The notes: generated by a model from the letters alone, not told the origin. A stretch of DNA of 64,000 bases from JAAZKA01 sp034926225 (GCA_034926225.1 JAYFRF010000002.1:1-64000), one strand, 5' to 3'. Positions 42,204 through 58,625 are shown, numbered from the stretch's first letter. A program made the numbers and translations.

Positions 42204-43499
42204 TCACGCCTCCGGCAAGTACCCTCCCATATTTCGCAGCTTCTGCTGAAGCTCCGCGATATCCACCTCGCGCGTGTTGCCGCTGCCCTGCGCCGCGAGC
42301 GCCGCAGCAAGGCCACCGGCCTGCCCGGTGATGTAGCAGCCCGGCATGACGCGGATGGAGCTTTGCATTTTCTGGTCGGTCGAGACGCACCTGCCTGTGA
42401 CATAGACGTTTGCGAGCTTCTGCGGAAGCAGGCAGCGGTACGGAATCGCGTAGCTCTCGCCTAATCCTAAGTGGCGGGAGGTATGCTCCGCCATAAACGC
42501 GCGAAAGGCTTCGCGGCCGGGATCCGGATGGATGTCGATCGGATAGGAATACCGCCCGATCTCGTCGTCAAAGTGCGAATCGGGACGGAAATCGGCCTCG
42601 GACAGGACGTAGTCGCCCATGATACGCCGGCTTTCGCGGACGCCGAGGAGCGATCCGGACGAGATTACCGACGCGTTCGCATACGCCTTCCCGACGTACT
42701 CGCGGTAGTATTTTTCGAATTCCGGGATGATTTTGCGGCCGGTGAGCATCGCTTGCGTGAGGCTGCGCTCGTCCGTTGCGTTGACGTTGTAGCAGTGGCC
42801 GATGTTGCCACCGCCGGTGTTCGCGCCCGTCTTCCAGATGCCGGAAAGATGGTAATCCTCTTGCGTGAACACGCCGTCGTCGATCGCCCGTGCGACGAGG
42901 TTGAACTTATCCTCGCGGCTAAGTGGCTCGTCCTTGTCCCAGTCGATGTTGATCCACATCTGACACAGCGTGGATGGCATCATATGCCCCACCGCGTCGC
43001 CCAACTCGTACGGCGCGCCCGCCCACGCGCACAGGTCGCCGTCGCCCGTCGCGTCGATAAACATTTTGGCATGCACCGCGTATACGCCGCTCTTCGCCGT
43101 CACAACCACGGCTTCCACACCGTTTTCCCGGCGAATGACGTCCGCCATATTCGCAAAAAACAAGAACTCCGCGCCGGATTCCCGCACCATGTCGTCATAG
43201 ACGCGTTTTAAGACCTCAGCGCGGATGCTCAGGCGCAGCTCCGGCACGCAGGCGCGCTCGAAAATCTCCCGGCCGATGCCACCCGCCATAAAATCGATGC
43301 CGTTTGAGAACTGCATGAACGCCGGCACCAGCGCGGCCGTGCCGCAGCCGCCGAAAAAGCCCTGCGACTCCAAAATCAGCACCTTCGCGCCATGCCGCGC
43401 CGCCGCAATCCCCGCCGCGACGCCCGCAGGGCCTCCGCCGACGACGCAGACGTCCACGTCGTAACGTGTCTCCAGCGTCTTTGTGTAGGTGTATGCCAT
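42204..43499 (-). CDS. FAD-dependent oxidoreductase (FAD_oxidored family)
   Basis: 431 residues; GGAGGG upstream. Dinucleotide-binding motif VDVCVVGGGPAGVAAGIAAA, the ESQGFFGGCGTAALVPAF segment and the FIDATGDGDLCAWAG motif are typical of PF12831-type flavoproteins, and the end RVMPGCYITGQAGGLAAALA closes the FAD fold. Such enzymes often sit in carbohydrate loci with unknown substrates. Own promoter with a palindrome over the -10; element R4 follows its stop. Confidence 0.9.
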   Translation of the reverse strand: MAYTYTKTLETRYDVDVCVVGGGPAGVAAGIAAARHGAKVLILESQGFFGGCGTAALVPAFMQFSNGIDFMAGGIGREIFERACVPELRLSIRAEVLKRVYDDMVRESGAEFLFFANMADVIRRENGVEAVVVTAKSGVYAVHAKMFIDATGDGDLCAWAGAPYELGDAVGHMMPSTLCQMWINIDWDKDEPLSREDKFNLVARAIDDGVFTQEDYHLSGIWKTGANTGGGNIGHCYNVNATDERSLTQAMLTGRKIIPEFEKYYREYVGKAYANASVISSGSLLGVRESRRIMGDYVLSEADFRPDSHFDDEIGRYSYPIDIHPDPGREAFRAFMAEHTSRHLGLGESYAIPYRCLLPQKLANVYVTGRCVSTDQKMQSSIRVMPGCYITGQAGGLAAALAAQGSGNTREVDIAELQQKLRNMGGYLPEA

Positions 43500-43535
43500 A
43501 TTGATGCCCTCCCTTTTCTTAATAGGCTGCCTTTT

Positions 43536-43550
43536 GTGGTATTATACCAC
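43536..43550. promoter_or_regulatory. Palindrome over the -10 box of the FAD oxidoreductase
   Basis: GTGGTAT-T-ATACCAC, a perfect 7+1+7 palindrome containing the -10 hexamer, suggesting a repressor site. Confidence 0.5.
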
Positions 43551-43569
43551 GCGGGACAGGCATTTGCAA
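43541..43569 (-). promoter_or_regulatory. Promoter of the FAD oxidoreductase
   Basis: Minus-strand -35 TTGCAA (43564-43569), 17-bp spacer, -10 TATAAT (43541-43546). A cre-like sequence TTGCAAACGTTTTCCG (43564-43579) matches 14 of 16 positions of WTGNAANCGNWWNCAW and overlaps the -35, so CcpA control is possible. Confidence 0.7.
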
Positions 43570-43590
43570 ACGTTTTCCGAAAGGACGATA

Positions 43591-43623
43591 AATCGCCGTG
43601 ACAGGAACCCTGCCACGGCGATT
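43591..43623 (-). terminator. Hairpin downstream of tuf
   Basis: Stem AATCGCCGTG/CACGGCGATT continued by CAGG/CCTG (43591-43623), 16 bases after the tuf stop; only a weak T-tract, so termination or 3'-end protection. Confidence 0.65.
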
Positions 43624-43638
43624 GATGATATCGTTTAC

Positions 43639-44847
43639 TTATGCGTTGATCTTGGCAACAACGCCGGAACCGACGGTACGGCCGCCTTCACGGATAGCGA
43701 AGCGGAGGCCTTCCTCGATGGCGATGGGGGTGATCAGCTCAACGTCCATGTCGATGTGGTCGCCGGGCATGCACATCTCGACGCCTTCGGGCAGGGAGAT
43801 GACACCGGTAACGTCGGTCGTACGGAAGTAGAACTGCGGACGGTAGTTGTTGAAGAACGGGGTGTGACGGCCGCCTTCTTCCTTGGTCAGAACGTAAACC
43901 TGGCCCTTGAACTTCGTGTGGGGCTTGATGGAGCCGGGCTTCGCGATGACCTGGCCGCGCTCGATGTCGGTCTTCTGGATACCGCGGAGCAGCATACCGA
44001 CGTTATCGCCGGCTTCGGCGTAATCGAGGAGCTTTCGGAACATTTCGATACCGGTGACGACGGTGGAGCGGGGCGCGTCCATCAGGCCGACGAGCTCGAC
44101 GGTGTCGCCCATCTTGACCTTACCACGCTCGACTCTGCCGGTGGCGACGGTGCCGCGGCCGGTGATGGAGAAGACGTCTTCAACAGGCATGATGAAGGGC
44201 AGGTCGTCGTTGCGGGCAGGGGTCGGGATATAGGAGTCAACGGCTTCCATCAGGTCGATGATGCACTTGTACTCCGGCGCGTTCGGATCGGTGGAGGTGC
44301 TCTCGAGGGCCATCAGCGCGGAACCCTTAATGACCGGGATGTCGTCGCCGGGGAACTCGTACTTGGAAAGCGCTTCACGGATCTCCATTTCGACGAGCTC
44401 GAGAAGCTCGGGGTCGTCAACCTGGTCGACCTTGTTCATGAAGACGACGATATACGGCACGCCGACCTGACGGGCGAGCAGGATGTGTTCGTTGGTCTGG
44501 GGCATAACGCCGTCGGAGGCGGAAACGACGAGGATCGCGCCGTCCATCTGAGCCGCGCCGGTGATCATGTTCTTAACATAGTCGGCGTGTCCGGGGCAGT
44601 CAACGTGAGCGTAGTGACGATTCTTGGTCTGATACTCAACGTGAGAGGTGTTGATTGTGATGCCGCGAGCCTTTTCTTCCGGCGCCTTGTCGATCATATC
44701 ATAGGCGGTGAAAGAGGCGAGAGAGGTATCCTCAAGAGCAAGAACCTTCGTAATGGCGGCGGTCAGCGTCGTCTTGCCGTGGTCAACGTGACCGATGGTG
44801 CCGATGTTTACATGGGGTTTGGTTCTTTCGAATTTTGCCTTGGCCAT
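43639..44847 (-). CDS. tuf: Elongation factor Tu
   Basis: 402 residues. GTPase motifs GHVDHGKTT, DCPGH and NKVD, then the domain 2/3 signatures RGTVATGRVERG and GRHTPFF. Delivers aminoacyl-tRNA to the ribosome. Own promoter in the fusA-tuf gap; terminator-like hairpin downstream. Confidence 0.99.
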   Translation of the reverse strand: MAKAKFERTKPHVNIGTIGHVDHGKTTLTAAITKVLALEDTSLASFTAYDMIDKAPEEKARGITINTSHVEYQTKNRHYAHVDCPGHADYVKNMITGAAQMDGAILVVSASDGVMPQTNEHILLARQVGVPYIVVFMNKVDQVDDPELLELVEMEIREALSKYEFPGDDIPVIKGSALMALESTSTDPNAPEYKCIIDLMEAVDSYIPTPARNDDLPFIMPVEDVFSITGRGTVATGRVERGKVKMGDTVELVGLMDAPRSTVVTGIEMFRKLLDYAEAGDNVGMLLRGIQKTDIERGQVIAKPGSIKPHTKFKGQVYVLTKEEGGRHTPFFNNYRPQFYFRTTDVTGVISLPEGVEMCMPGDHIDMDVELITPIAIEEGLRFAIREGGRTVGSGVVAKINA

Positions 44848-44907
44848 GGTTATCCTCCTTGTACGGCGTAGGGCAATTTGTCCCGCGCCAAAATGTTATT
44901 CGTTAGT

Positions 44908-44936
44908 ATTGTAATATAAACACTTGCAAAAAGCAA
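44908..44936 (-). promoter_or_regulatory. Promoter of tuf
   Basis: Minus-strand -35 TTGCTT (44931-44936), 17-bp spacer, -10 TACAAT (44908-44913). The -35 overlaps a small CTTGC/GCAAG hairpin (44922-44937) that may be a partial terminator for fusA. Confidence 0.7.
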
Positions 44937-44964
44937 GAGTCTCGCGAAATAATTTTCGGAAATT

Positions 44965-47052
44965 TTACGCTTTCCTGCCGGAAACGGAGATCAGTTTTTC
45001 GGAGACCGCCTTGGGAACCTGCACATAATGGGACGGCTCCATCGTGTAGACACCGCGACCCTGGGTGCAGGAGCGCAGGTCGGTCGCGTAGCCGAACATC
45101 TCGGACAGCGGCACGAAAGCGGAGATCGCCTGCGCGCCGGAGCGGGCCTCCAGCCCGTTGATCTGGCCACGGCGGGAGTTGATATCGCCGATCACGTCAC
45201 CCATGTACTGGTCAGGCACGGTGATATCGACCTTCATGATCGGCTCCATCAAGACGGGATCCGCGCCGCGCATCGCTTCCTTGAAAGCCATGGAGCCCGC
45301 GATCTTAAACGCCATATCCGACGAGTCGACCTCGTGGAACGAGCCGTCGAATAAGGTAACCTTCACGTCGACGACGGGGTAGCCGGCGAGAACGCCGCCC
45401 ATCATCGCGCCGCGGATGCCCTGATCGACTGCGGGGATAAAGTCCTTGGGGATCGCGCCGCCGACGATTTTGTCGACGAACTCGTAACCCTTACCGGACT
45501 CGTTTGGCTCGACGCGGATCTTGACATGCGCGAACTGGCCGTGACCGCCGGTCTGGCGGGCGTAGCGCATATCGGAGACAGCCTCGCGGCGAATGGTTTC
45601 TTTGTAGGCGACCTGCGGGCGGCCGACGTTGGCTTCCACGCGGAACTCGCGCAGCAGCCGGTCGACGATGATCTCGAGGTGCAGCTCTCCCATGCCGGCA
45701 ATAATGGTCTGTCCGGTTTCCTGATCGGTATAGGTGCGGAAGGTGGGGTCTTCTTCGGCGAGCTTAGAAAGGGCGATGCCCATTTTTTCCTGACCGGCCT
45801 TGGTTTTCGGCTCGATGGCGACGCGGATGACGGGTTCGGGGAACTCCATGCTCTCGAGAACGATCGGATCGGTCTCAATGCAGAGCGTATCGCCGGTGGT
45901 AGTGTTTTTAAGACCCACGGCGGCGACGATATCGCCGGAATAGACGGTATCGATATCGCGGCGCTCGTTGGCGTGCATCTGGAGGATGCGGCCGAGGCGC
46001 TCGCGGGTACCCTTGGTGGAGTTATAGACGGTCATACCGGTCTTGATGGTGCCGGAATAGGCGCGGAAGAAGCAGAGCTTGCCGTAGGGGTCGGACACGA
46101 TTTTAAAAGCGAGGGCGGAGAAGGGCGCGTCGTCGGAGACGGGGCGCGACGAAGGCTCACCGGTTTTGGGATCAGTGCCGATCACGGCCTTTTTATCAAG
46201 CGGCGACGGCAGATAGCGAACGATCGCGTCCAAGAGCTTCTGGACGCCCTTATTTTTATAGGAGGTACCGCAGACGACGGGGACGAGGGTCGCGGAGAGG
46301 GTCGCGGTACGGAGGGCGCGATGGATTTCCTCCTCGGTGATTTCCTCGCCGTCGAGGTACTTGGCCATCACCTCGTCGTCATGCTCCGCGATGCTCTCGA
46401 GCATTTTGGCATGGTATTCCTCTGCCTGCGCACGCATCTCCTCGGGGATTTCGGTACATTGCACCTCGTTGCCGAGATCGCCCTTTTCGATGTGATAGAG
46501 ATACGCGTGCATATCGATAAGATCGATAATGCCGCGGAAGGAATCCTCCGCGCCGATGGGGAGCTGAATCGGCACGGGATTGGTCTTGAGACGTTCGCGC
46601 ATCATCCGGAGGACGTTGTAGAAGTCGGCGCCCATAATGTCCATTTTATTGACATAGGCAAGGCGTGGGACATGGTACTTGTCGGCCTGTCTCCAGACGG
46701 TTTCGGACTGCGGCTCGACGCCGCCCTTGGCGCAGAACACGGTTACGGATCCGTCGAGCACGCGCAGGGAGCGTTCGACCTCAACGGTAAAATCCACGTG
46801 TCCGGGGGTATCGATGATATTAATGCGGTGGCCTTTCCAATGGCAGGTTGTCGCGGCAGAGGTAATGGTAATGCCGCGTTCCTGTTCCTGCTCCATGTAG
46901 TCCATCGTAGCGTTGCCCTCATGGGTTTCGCCGAGTTTATAGTTTACACCGGTATAGAACAGGATACGTTCGGTAGTCGTTGTCTTACCGGCGTCGATGT
47001 GCGCCATGATGCCGATATTGCGAGTGAGTTCAAGCGGATATTCCCGTGGCAT
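44965..47052 (-). CDS. fusA: Elongation factor G
   Basis: 695 residues, five-domain translocase. NIGIMAHIDAGKTTTTERIL (P-loop), RGITITSAATTCHWK (switch I), DTPGHVDF, NKMD, and domain IV GGAIPKDFIPAVDQGI. Normal length. 42 bp after rpsG. Confidence 0.99.
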   Translation of the reverse strand: MPREYPLELTRNIGIMAHIDAGKTTTTERILFYTGVNYKLGETHEGNATMDYMEQEQERGITITSAATTCHWKGHRINIIDTPGHVDFTVEVERSLRVLDGSVTVFCAKGGVEPQSETVWRQADKYHVPRLAYVNKMDIMGADFYNVLRMMRERLKTNPVPIQLPIGAEDSFRGIIDLIDMHAYLYHIEKGDLGNEVQCTEIPEEMRAQAEEYHAKMLESIAEHDDEVMAKYLDGEEITEEEIHRALRTATLSATLVPVVCGTSYKNKGVQKLLDAIVRYLPSPLDKKAVIGTDPKTGEPSSRPVSDDAPFSALAFKIVSDPYGKLCFFRAYSGTIKTGMTVYNSTKGTRERLGRILQMHANERRDIDTVYSGDIVAAVGLKNTTTGDTLCIETDPIVLESMEFPEPVIRVAIEPKTKAGQEKMGIALSKLAEEDPTFRTYTDQETGQTIIAGMGELHLEIIVDRLLREFRVEANVGRPQVAYKETIRREAVSDMRYARQTGGHGQFAHVKIRVEPNESGKGYEFVDKIVGGAIPKDFIPAVDQGIRGAMMGGVLAGYPVVDVKVTLFDGSFHEVDSSDMAFKIAGSMAFKEAMRGADPVLMEPIMKVDITVPDQYMGDVIGDINSRRGQINGLEARSGAQAISAFVPLSEMFGYATDLRSCTQGRGVYTMEPSHYVQVPKAVSEKLISVSGRKA

Positions 47053-47094
47053 GAATTACATTTGCTCCTTTGGGGCTTTAGATTAAGGTAGTTT

Positions 47095-47565
47095 CTACCA
47101 GCGGAAGTGCGCGAACGCCTTGTTGGCCTCGGCCATCTTGTGCGTATCGTCACGCTTCTTTACGGAGTTACCGAGGTTGTTGGTCGCGTCGAGAATTTCG
47201 CCGGCGAGGCGCTCGCGCATGGTCTTTTCGCTGCGGCTGCGGGAGTACTGAGTCAGCCAGCGCAGACCTAAGGTCTGGCGGCGTTCCGGGCGGACTTCCA
47301 TAGGAACCTGATACGTCGCGCCGCCGACACGGCGGGCCTTGATTTCCAGCACGGGCATCACGTTGTCCATCGCCTGAGTGAAGACCTCGAGCGGATCGCG
47401 TCCGGTTTTTTCCTTGATGATATCGAACGCGCCGTAGACGACCTTCTGGGCAACGCCCTTTTTGCCGTCGTACATCATGCTGTTCACGAGCTTCGTTACG
47501 AGCATGGAATTATAGAGCGGGTCCGGCAGGACCTCTCTCTTGGGAACAAATCCTCTTCTGGGCAC
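47095..47565 (-). CDS. rpsG: 30S ribosomal protein S7
   Basis: 156 residues from GTG 47565: the conserved start PRRGFVPKREV follows directly, and GGAGGG lies 7 nt before the GTG. In-frame ATGs upstream (47583, 47598) would add non-conserved residues and one overlaps that site. Initiator of 30S head assembly. The 164-bp gap to rpsL shows no gene. Confidence 0.96.
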   Translation of the reverse strand: MPRRGFVPKREVLPDPLYNSMLVTKLVNSMMYDGKKGVAQKVVYGAFDIIKEKTGRDPLEVFTQAMDNVMPVLEIKARRVGGATYQVPMEVRPERRQTLGLRWLTQYSRSRSEKTMRERLAGEILDATNNLGNSVKKRDDTHKMAEANKAFAHFRW

Positions 47566-47729
47566 TTTGCTTCCCTCCTTCATATAAAATGATTTCACAG
47601 GTACTCGAAAGCGGCCGCTTCCGTTTGTGCGCCGTTATTTTTCAGAAGAAGACTGCGATAAATGTACAATATATCACAATCGCCTGAAGACGGCGAACGA
47701 ACAAGCTTAAAAAAATTCCGGGGAAAAGC

Positions 47730-48173
47730 TTACTTTTTACCGGTTTTCGCAGCAGCGGCGCCTGCCTTCGGACGCTTGGCGCCGTAAAGAGAACGACTCT
47801 GCTTGCGGTTGGCGACGCCCTGAGTATCGAGCGTACCGCGGATGATGTGATAACGAACACCGGGGAGATCCTTGACACGGCCGCCGCGGATCATCACGAC
47901 GGAGTGCTCCTGCAAGTTGTGGCCGATGCCGGGGATGTACGCGGTGACCTCGATTCCGTTGGTCAGACGCACACGGGCGATCTTGCGCAGCGCAGAGTTC
48001 GGCTTTTTGGGCGTAGAGGTACGGACGGTCGTGCAGACACCGCGCTTCTGTGGGGCGGAAAGATCCGTCGGCATATTTTTAAGGGTATTGAGACCCTTCT
48101 GGAGAGCCGGCGCGGTCGACTTGTAGGTGACCTGTTCGCGGCCATGGCGAACGAGCTGATTGAAGGTCGGCAT
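47730..48173 (-). CDS. rpsL: 30S ribosomal protein S12
   Basis: 147 residues: MPTFNQLVRHGREQVTYKST, TPKKPNSALRKIARVRLTNG (streptomycin-site Lys present) and GGRVKDLPGVRYHIIRG. Slightly long, with an Ala/Lys-rich C-terminal tail. First gene of the str operon. Confidence 0.99.
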   Translation of the reverse strand: MPTFNQLVRHGREQVTYKSTAPALQKGLNTLKNMPTDLSAPQKRGVCTTVRTSTPKKPNSALRKIARVRLTNGIEVTAYIPGIGHNLQEHSVVMIRGGRVKDLPGVRYHIIRGTLDTQGVANRKQSRSLYGAKRPKAGAAAAKTGKK

Positions 48174-48253
48174 TTTGGGAGGTTCCTCCTTTCATCGGTA
48201 AATCGTGCCCGCCGCGCGACCTGACATACAAGTCGGCAGACGTGCACTATACT

Positions 48254-48282
48254 ATTATACTTGCTTTCTTACGGTAAGTCAA
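48254..48282 (-). promoter_or_regulatory. Promoter of the str operon
   Basis: Minus-strand -35 TTGACT (48277-48282), 17-bp spacer, -10 TATAAT (48254-48259), about 80 bp before rpsL. Confidence 0.88.
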
Positions 48283-48369
48283 GAGCTTTTTTCACTATTA
48301 TGCGTCATCATTGGACACTTTATTAGTGATTTTTTACGTTTTATGATACCTTATTACTGGATCAGACTC

Positions 48370-48587
48370 CCGGAGGGCGCTTCCCGCCCCTCCGGACCTC
48401 TCCGGGTAGGGAAGGTGCGCTCGGTAATCAGATGCTCTCTTGCGTCTAAGAAACGCCCGCAGGCGTTTCTCCCCCGTCCCCAAAAGGTGCTTTCTTGTCC
48501 AGTATTCTTTAGTGTCACGAAGTGACACGTCCCGCAGAAAGAATACTGGCGCGGGGTGGTCTGGAGGGGGCGAGAAGCCCCCTCCAG
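48370..48587 (-). repeat. Structured intergenic element R5 (short, reverse)
   Basis: Plus-strand order: h7 CCGGAGGG/CCCTCCGG (48370-48395), a short residual core, h3 AGAAACGCC/GGCGTTTCT (48449-48470), linker CCCCCGTCCCCAAAAGGTGC, h2 CCAGTATTCTTT/AAAGAATACTGG (48499-48549) carrying a 27-nt insert with its own GTGTCAC/GTGACAC hairpin, h1 CTGGAGGGGG/CCCCCTCCAG (48561-48587). h4-h6 are missing. Lies 43 bp after the rpoC stop and before the str promoter. Confidence 0.9.
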
Positions 48588-48629
48588 AACCTTCCCATTT
48601 CTTCCAGCGGAAGCTTTTGGGAAGAAGCT

Positions 48630-52145
<3,516 letters not shown>

Positions 52146-52161
52146 CTTTCAAAAGCCCCCC

Positions 52162-55845
<3,684 letters not shown>

Positions 55846-55937
55846 ATCGTCGTCCACTCCTTTATCAAATGCATTTGGCCTTTTTGCGAAGCGCCCTCCG
55901 CAGGTTTTAAACGCGAGGGGCTGTTGTCGTATTTGCT

Positions 55938-55984
55938 TCCGCCGCACCGGAAAACGACGCCTTCAGGCTTGCGTTTTCCCGCGG
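55938..55984 (-). promoter_or_regulatory. Hairpin in the rpoB leader
   Basis: Long imperfect stem: TCCGC plus GGAAAACG pair with CGTTTTCC plus GCGGA, inner GCCTGAAGGC, within the roughly 205-nt untranslated leader of rpoBC. May be an attenuator or protein-binding element; no T-tract follows. Confidence 0.5.
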
Positions 55985-56058
55985 AATCCGTTATAATACG
56001 AGGTAGAAATGCTGGGGGTATATGCTTTCCGCCCATTCGCATTATAGCGCGGAAGTAT

Positions 56059-56087
56059 ATTATATAGTATAATATTCCAGCTGTCAA
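56059..56087 (-). promoter_or_regulatory. Promoter of rpoBC
   Basis: Full consensus on the minus strand: TTGACA (56082-56087), 17-bp spacer, TATAAT (56059-56064). A second TATAAT at 56041-56046 may give an additional start. Confidence 0.93.
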
Positions 56088-56156
56088 GATGAATAATAAC
56101 CGAAAGTGTCCGACGTTATGCAGCGTTTTTGGGCGCTTTTTTCTTTTTTACTTTTT

Positions 56157-58334
56157 TTACAAGGAGCCATATTCGGTCCTCTTGATGATCTCGTCCTGGA
56201 TGACGGGCAGCAGGTTGACGAAGTAGTCGCTGTAGCCGGCGACCCTGACAAGAAGGGTACGGTGCTTGTCGGGATTTTTTTTCGCGTCGAGCAGAGTCTG
56301 CTGGCCCACCACATTGAACTGAACTTCAAAGCACCCGGACTGCATGCAGACCTTGATCAGAGTTTTGATCGCGGCGCGGCCTTTTTCGGAGCAGGCGAAG
56401 TCCTCGGAAAAACGGAAGTTAGTCGCGACGCCGCCGATGGCGTATTTTGCAGGAAGCTTCGCGACCGAGCGCATGACGGCGGTGGGGCCTTCGCGGTCGT
56501 TTCCCTGGACGGCGCCGAGGTGCTCCGACAGAGCGGTTCCCTGCAGCCTTCCGTCGGGGGTGGCACCGGCGACCTCTCCCAAGCGGCCGTGCATGACCCA
56601 GGCGAAATAGGAGGGGTGGAACGTCGCACCAGTTGCCGTACTGTATCGGGCGAGCTCTTTTCGCAGGAAATCGAACATTTCGATGCCGAACCGGTCGGCC
56701 GCGTCTTGATCGTTGCCGAATTTCGGGAGCCTGTCGCGCAAGAAACGGCGGATATCCTCTGTCGTCGTATAATTTTCGCGGCAAGCGGCCGCGATCTGCG
56801 GCAAGGTCAGGCGTTTTTCATCGAAAACGGCAATTTTGATCGCAGCAAGGCCGTCGATCAGGTTGATAAAACCGGGGAAGCAGGGATAGACATAGCGGTA
56901 GCGCGTACCGCCGGCCGCCGCGTCCACGCCTCGGGCGATGCAGTCATTTATAAACGCCGACGACAGCGGGCAGGAAGTGTAACGTGCCGTCGCATTCAGC
57001 CGGTCAATGACGCGGGTGAGGTTTGTGCGGATGATCTCGGCACAGACGTCCCGAAAGTCCGCGTAGAAGATTTCAAAGTCCGTATAGTCGGCGACGGGCT
57101 TCGCTGTCAGGCGCTCCACGCCGCAGGGCGCACCGTAGAAGGCGCTCCCCTCTCCGAGTATAAATTCGAAGGCTTTGTTTAAATTGATATAGGGCGTCGC
57201 GACCTCGACGCCGGAGCAGCCGATGGGCGTGATCTCGACGCAGGTGGAGTGGATGTAATACCGCGCGTCGCGCTCGTCCATGCCGGCGTCGCGAAGCCCC
57301 TCGCGGATGACGCGGTCGTTGAAGATCGACGGGCGTGTGTAGCCCTTAACGATGGACTCGACGGCGAGGTCGAGGATATCCTCGGGGGTGTCGTCGGTAT
57401 AGCTGACGGCGACGGAGGGGTTGACAAGCCCGGTCATCTCGATGGCGCGCAGGCACATACGGGAAAGCTCGTTTGCAATGGGCACGCCGTCACGGTCCAC
57501 GCCGCAGACCATGAGGGACGCCGGCCACGCGTCGTACAGCTCGTTATGCCGCAGATAAAGCTCCTCGATGAGGGCGAATGCCTCGTCAGGCGTGAGAATA
57601 CCGGCCTCCGTATCGCGCTTATAGTAGGGATACAGATAGTTGTCGAGCCGCCCGGTAAGCGACGTGTCGTCACAGAGATAGAGGCAGAACTGTAAAAACC
57701 ACATAGCCTGTATCGCGTCGCGGAAGGAGCGGGCGGGATACTCGGGCGCGTGAGCGAAGCCCTCGGCCATACCGGTCAGGCGGGCGCGCTCCTCGGGGTT
57801 TTGCGTCCCCGCGGCAAGGGCACGGAGGGTTTCGCGCGTACGGACCGCGAAGTCGCGTACGGCGGTAAGGTCGATGCGCATGCTCTCGTAGACCGCGCGG
57901 CGGGCGGCCCAATCGGGGTCCGAGACCTTGAGGGCGGCATCAGCGGCCTCCACCTCGGCGAGTACGCCGGAGAGCCCCTTTGTAAGCAGCAATTCATAAT
58001 CGACGACGCGGTGGCCGGTCTGCCCGGTCGTAAATCCGCCGAGAACGCCGACGGTTTTCATCACCTCATCGGCGCGGGAAACCGCGTCCTCGTCGTCGGC
58101 TGAGGCCTGATAATCGACGTTCACGGTACCAGCGAGCAGGCTGTCGGGGAGGATCGCAACGGAGTAATGGGACAGGAGGTACGCGTCGATGCGGGCGCGG
58201 CGGACGTTCGGCGTCAGCTCGGGAGGGTTTTCAAGGATCGCGCGGGCGCGCAGGACGCGGTACTCGGTGCGGGCGTTGGGGTCGCTGCCGCGCGCCTTCG
58301 ATCTGGCGGCGCGCCGGACTATGGACAGCATCAT
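56157..58334 (-). CDS. Glycyl-radical enzyme, dehydratase type
   Basis: 725 residues. The radical loop near the C-terminus is RVAGYSDYF with the radical glycine at about 700. The active-site Cys is at about 365 in HSTCVE, giving the C-x-E motif of glycerol/propanediol/choline-lyase-type members rather than the CC of pyruvate formate-lyase. Shorter than typical (770-850). Oxygen-sensitive, so an anaerobe. No radical-SAM activase is adjacent, so it must be encoded elsewhere. Two ATGs in a row at the start (58334, 58331) with GGGGAG; the second has better spacing. Substrate unknown. Confidence 0.9.
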   Translation of the reverse strand: MMLSIVRRAARSKARGSDPNARTEYRVLRARAILENPPELTPNVRRARIDAYLLSHYSVAILPDSLLAGTVNVDYQASADDEDAVSRADEVMKTVGVLGGFTTGQTGHRVVDYELLLTKGLSGVLAEVEAADAALKVSDPDWAARRAVYESMRIDLTAVRDFAVRTRETLRALAAGTQNPEERARLTGMAEGFAHAPEYPARSFRDAIQAMWFLQFCLYLCDDTSLTGRLDNYLYPYYKRDTEAGILTPDEAFALIEELYLRHNELYDAWPASLMVCGVDRDGVPIANELSRMCLRAIEMTGLVNPSVAVSYTDDTPEDILDLAVESIVKGYTRPSIFNDRVIREGLRDAGMDERDARYYIHSTCVEITPIGCSGVEVATPYINLNKAFEFILGEGSAFYGAPCGVERLTAKPVADYTDFEIFYADFRDVCAEIIRTNLTRVIDRLNATARYTSCPLSSAFINDCIARGVDAAAGGTRYRYVYPCFPGFINLIDGLAAIKIAVFDEKRLTLPQIAAACRENYTTTEDIRRFLRDRLPKFGNDQDAADRFGIEMFDFLRKELARYSTATGATFHPSYFAWVMHGRLGEVAGATPDGRLQGTALSEHLGAVQGNDREGPTAVMRSVAKLPAKYAIGGVATNFRFSEDFACSEKGRAAIKTLIKVCMQSGCFEVQFNVVGQQTLLDAKKNPDKHRTLLVRVAGYSDYFVNLLPVIQDEIIKRTEYGSL

Positions 58335-58414
58335 AAAGCTCCCCTTTCCTATGGGTTATCCCCTTTGTTTACCGGTTAAAAATGCAGAGCCTCGGACAAT
58401 CTATATGGATTCTC

Positions 58415-58420
58415 ATTATA
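58415..58420 (-). promoter_or_regulatory. Extended -10 of the glycyl-radical enzyme gene
   Basis: Minus-strand TGT-TATAAT without a clear -35. The remaining 58440-58620 of this divergent spacer holds short hairpins (CCGC/GCGG, CAGG/CCTG) only and no gene. Confidence 0.5.
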
Positions 58421-58625
58421 ACACACCCGCGTGGAAAAATCCACCGGTTTTTACCGTCTCTGCGCGCAAAACAAACCTCCAGGACCTATGCAAAGTCAAA
58501 GGACGTGCGGCAAAAACGCGCTATCTGCCGATCACATTGCCCAATACGCCGCGGTTTAGCGGATATCTCCATGTCGCAGGGGCAAAACCTGCCTATTTTT
58601 GGTTCTCATCCACGCACGATACTCT

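Noticed and set aside
42204..43499. FAD oxidoreductase as a dedicated partner of the glycyl-radical enzyme or of creatinine breakdown
   Set aside because: It has its own promoter and regulatory palindrome, is convergent with the epimerase-like gene, and nothing links it to those pathways.
43489..44871. 460-codon plus-strand frame opposite tuf (and similar long frames opposite fusA, rpoC and rpoB)
   Set aside because: Typical antisense frames of highly biased, GC-rich genes; no ribosome binding sites or family similarity.
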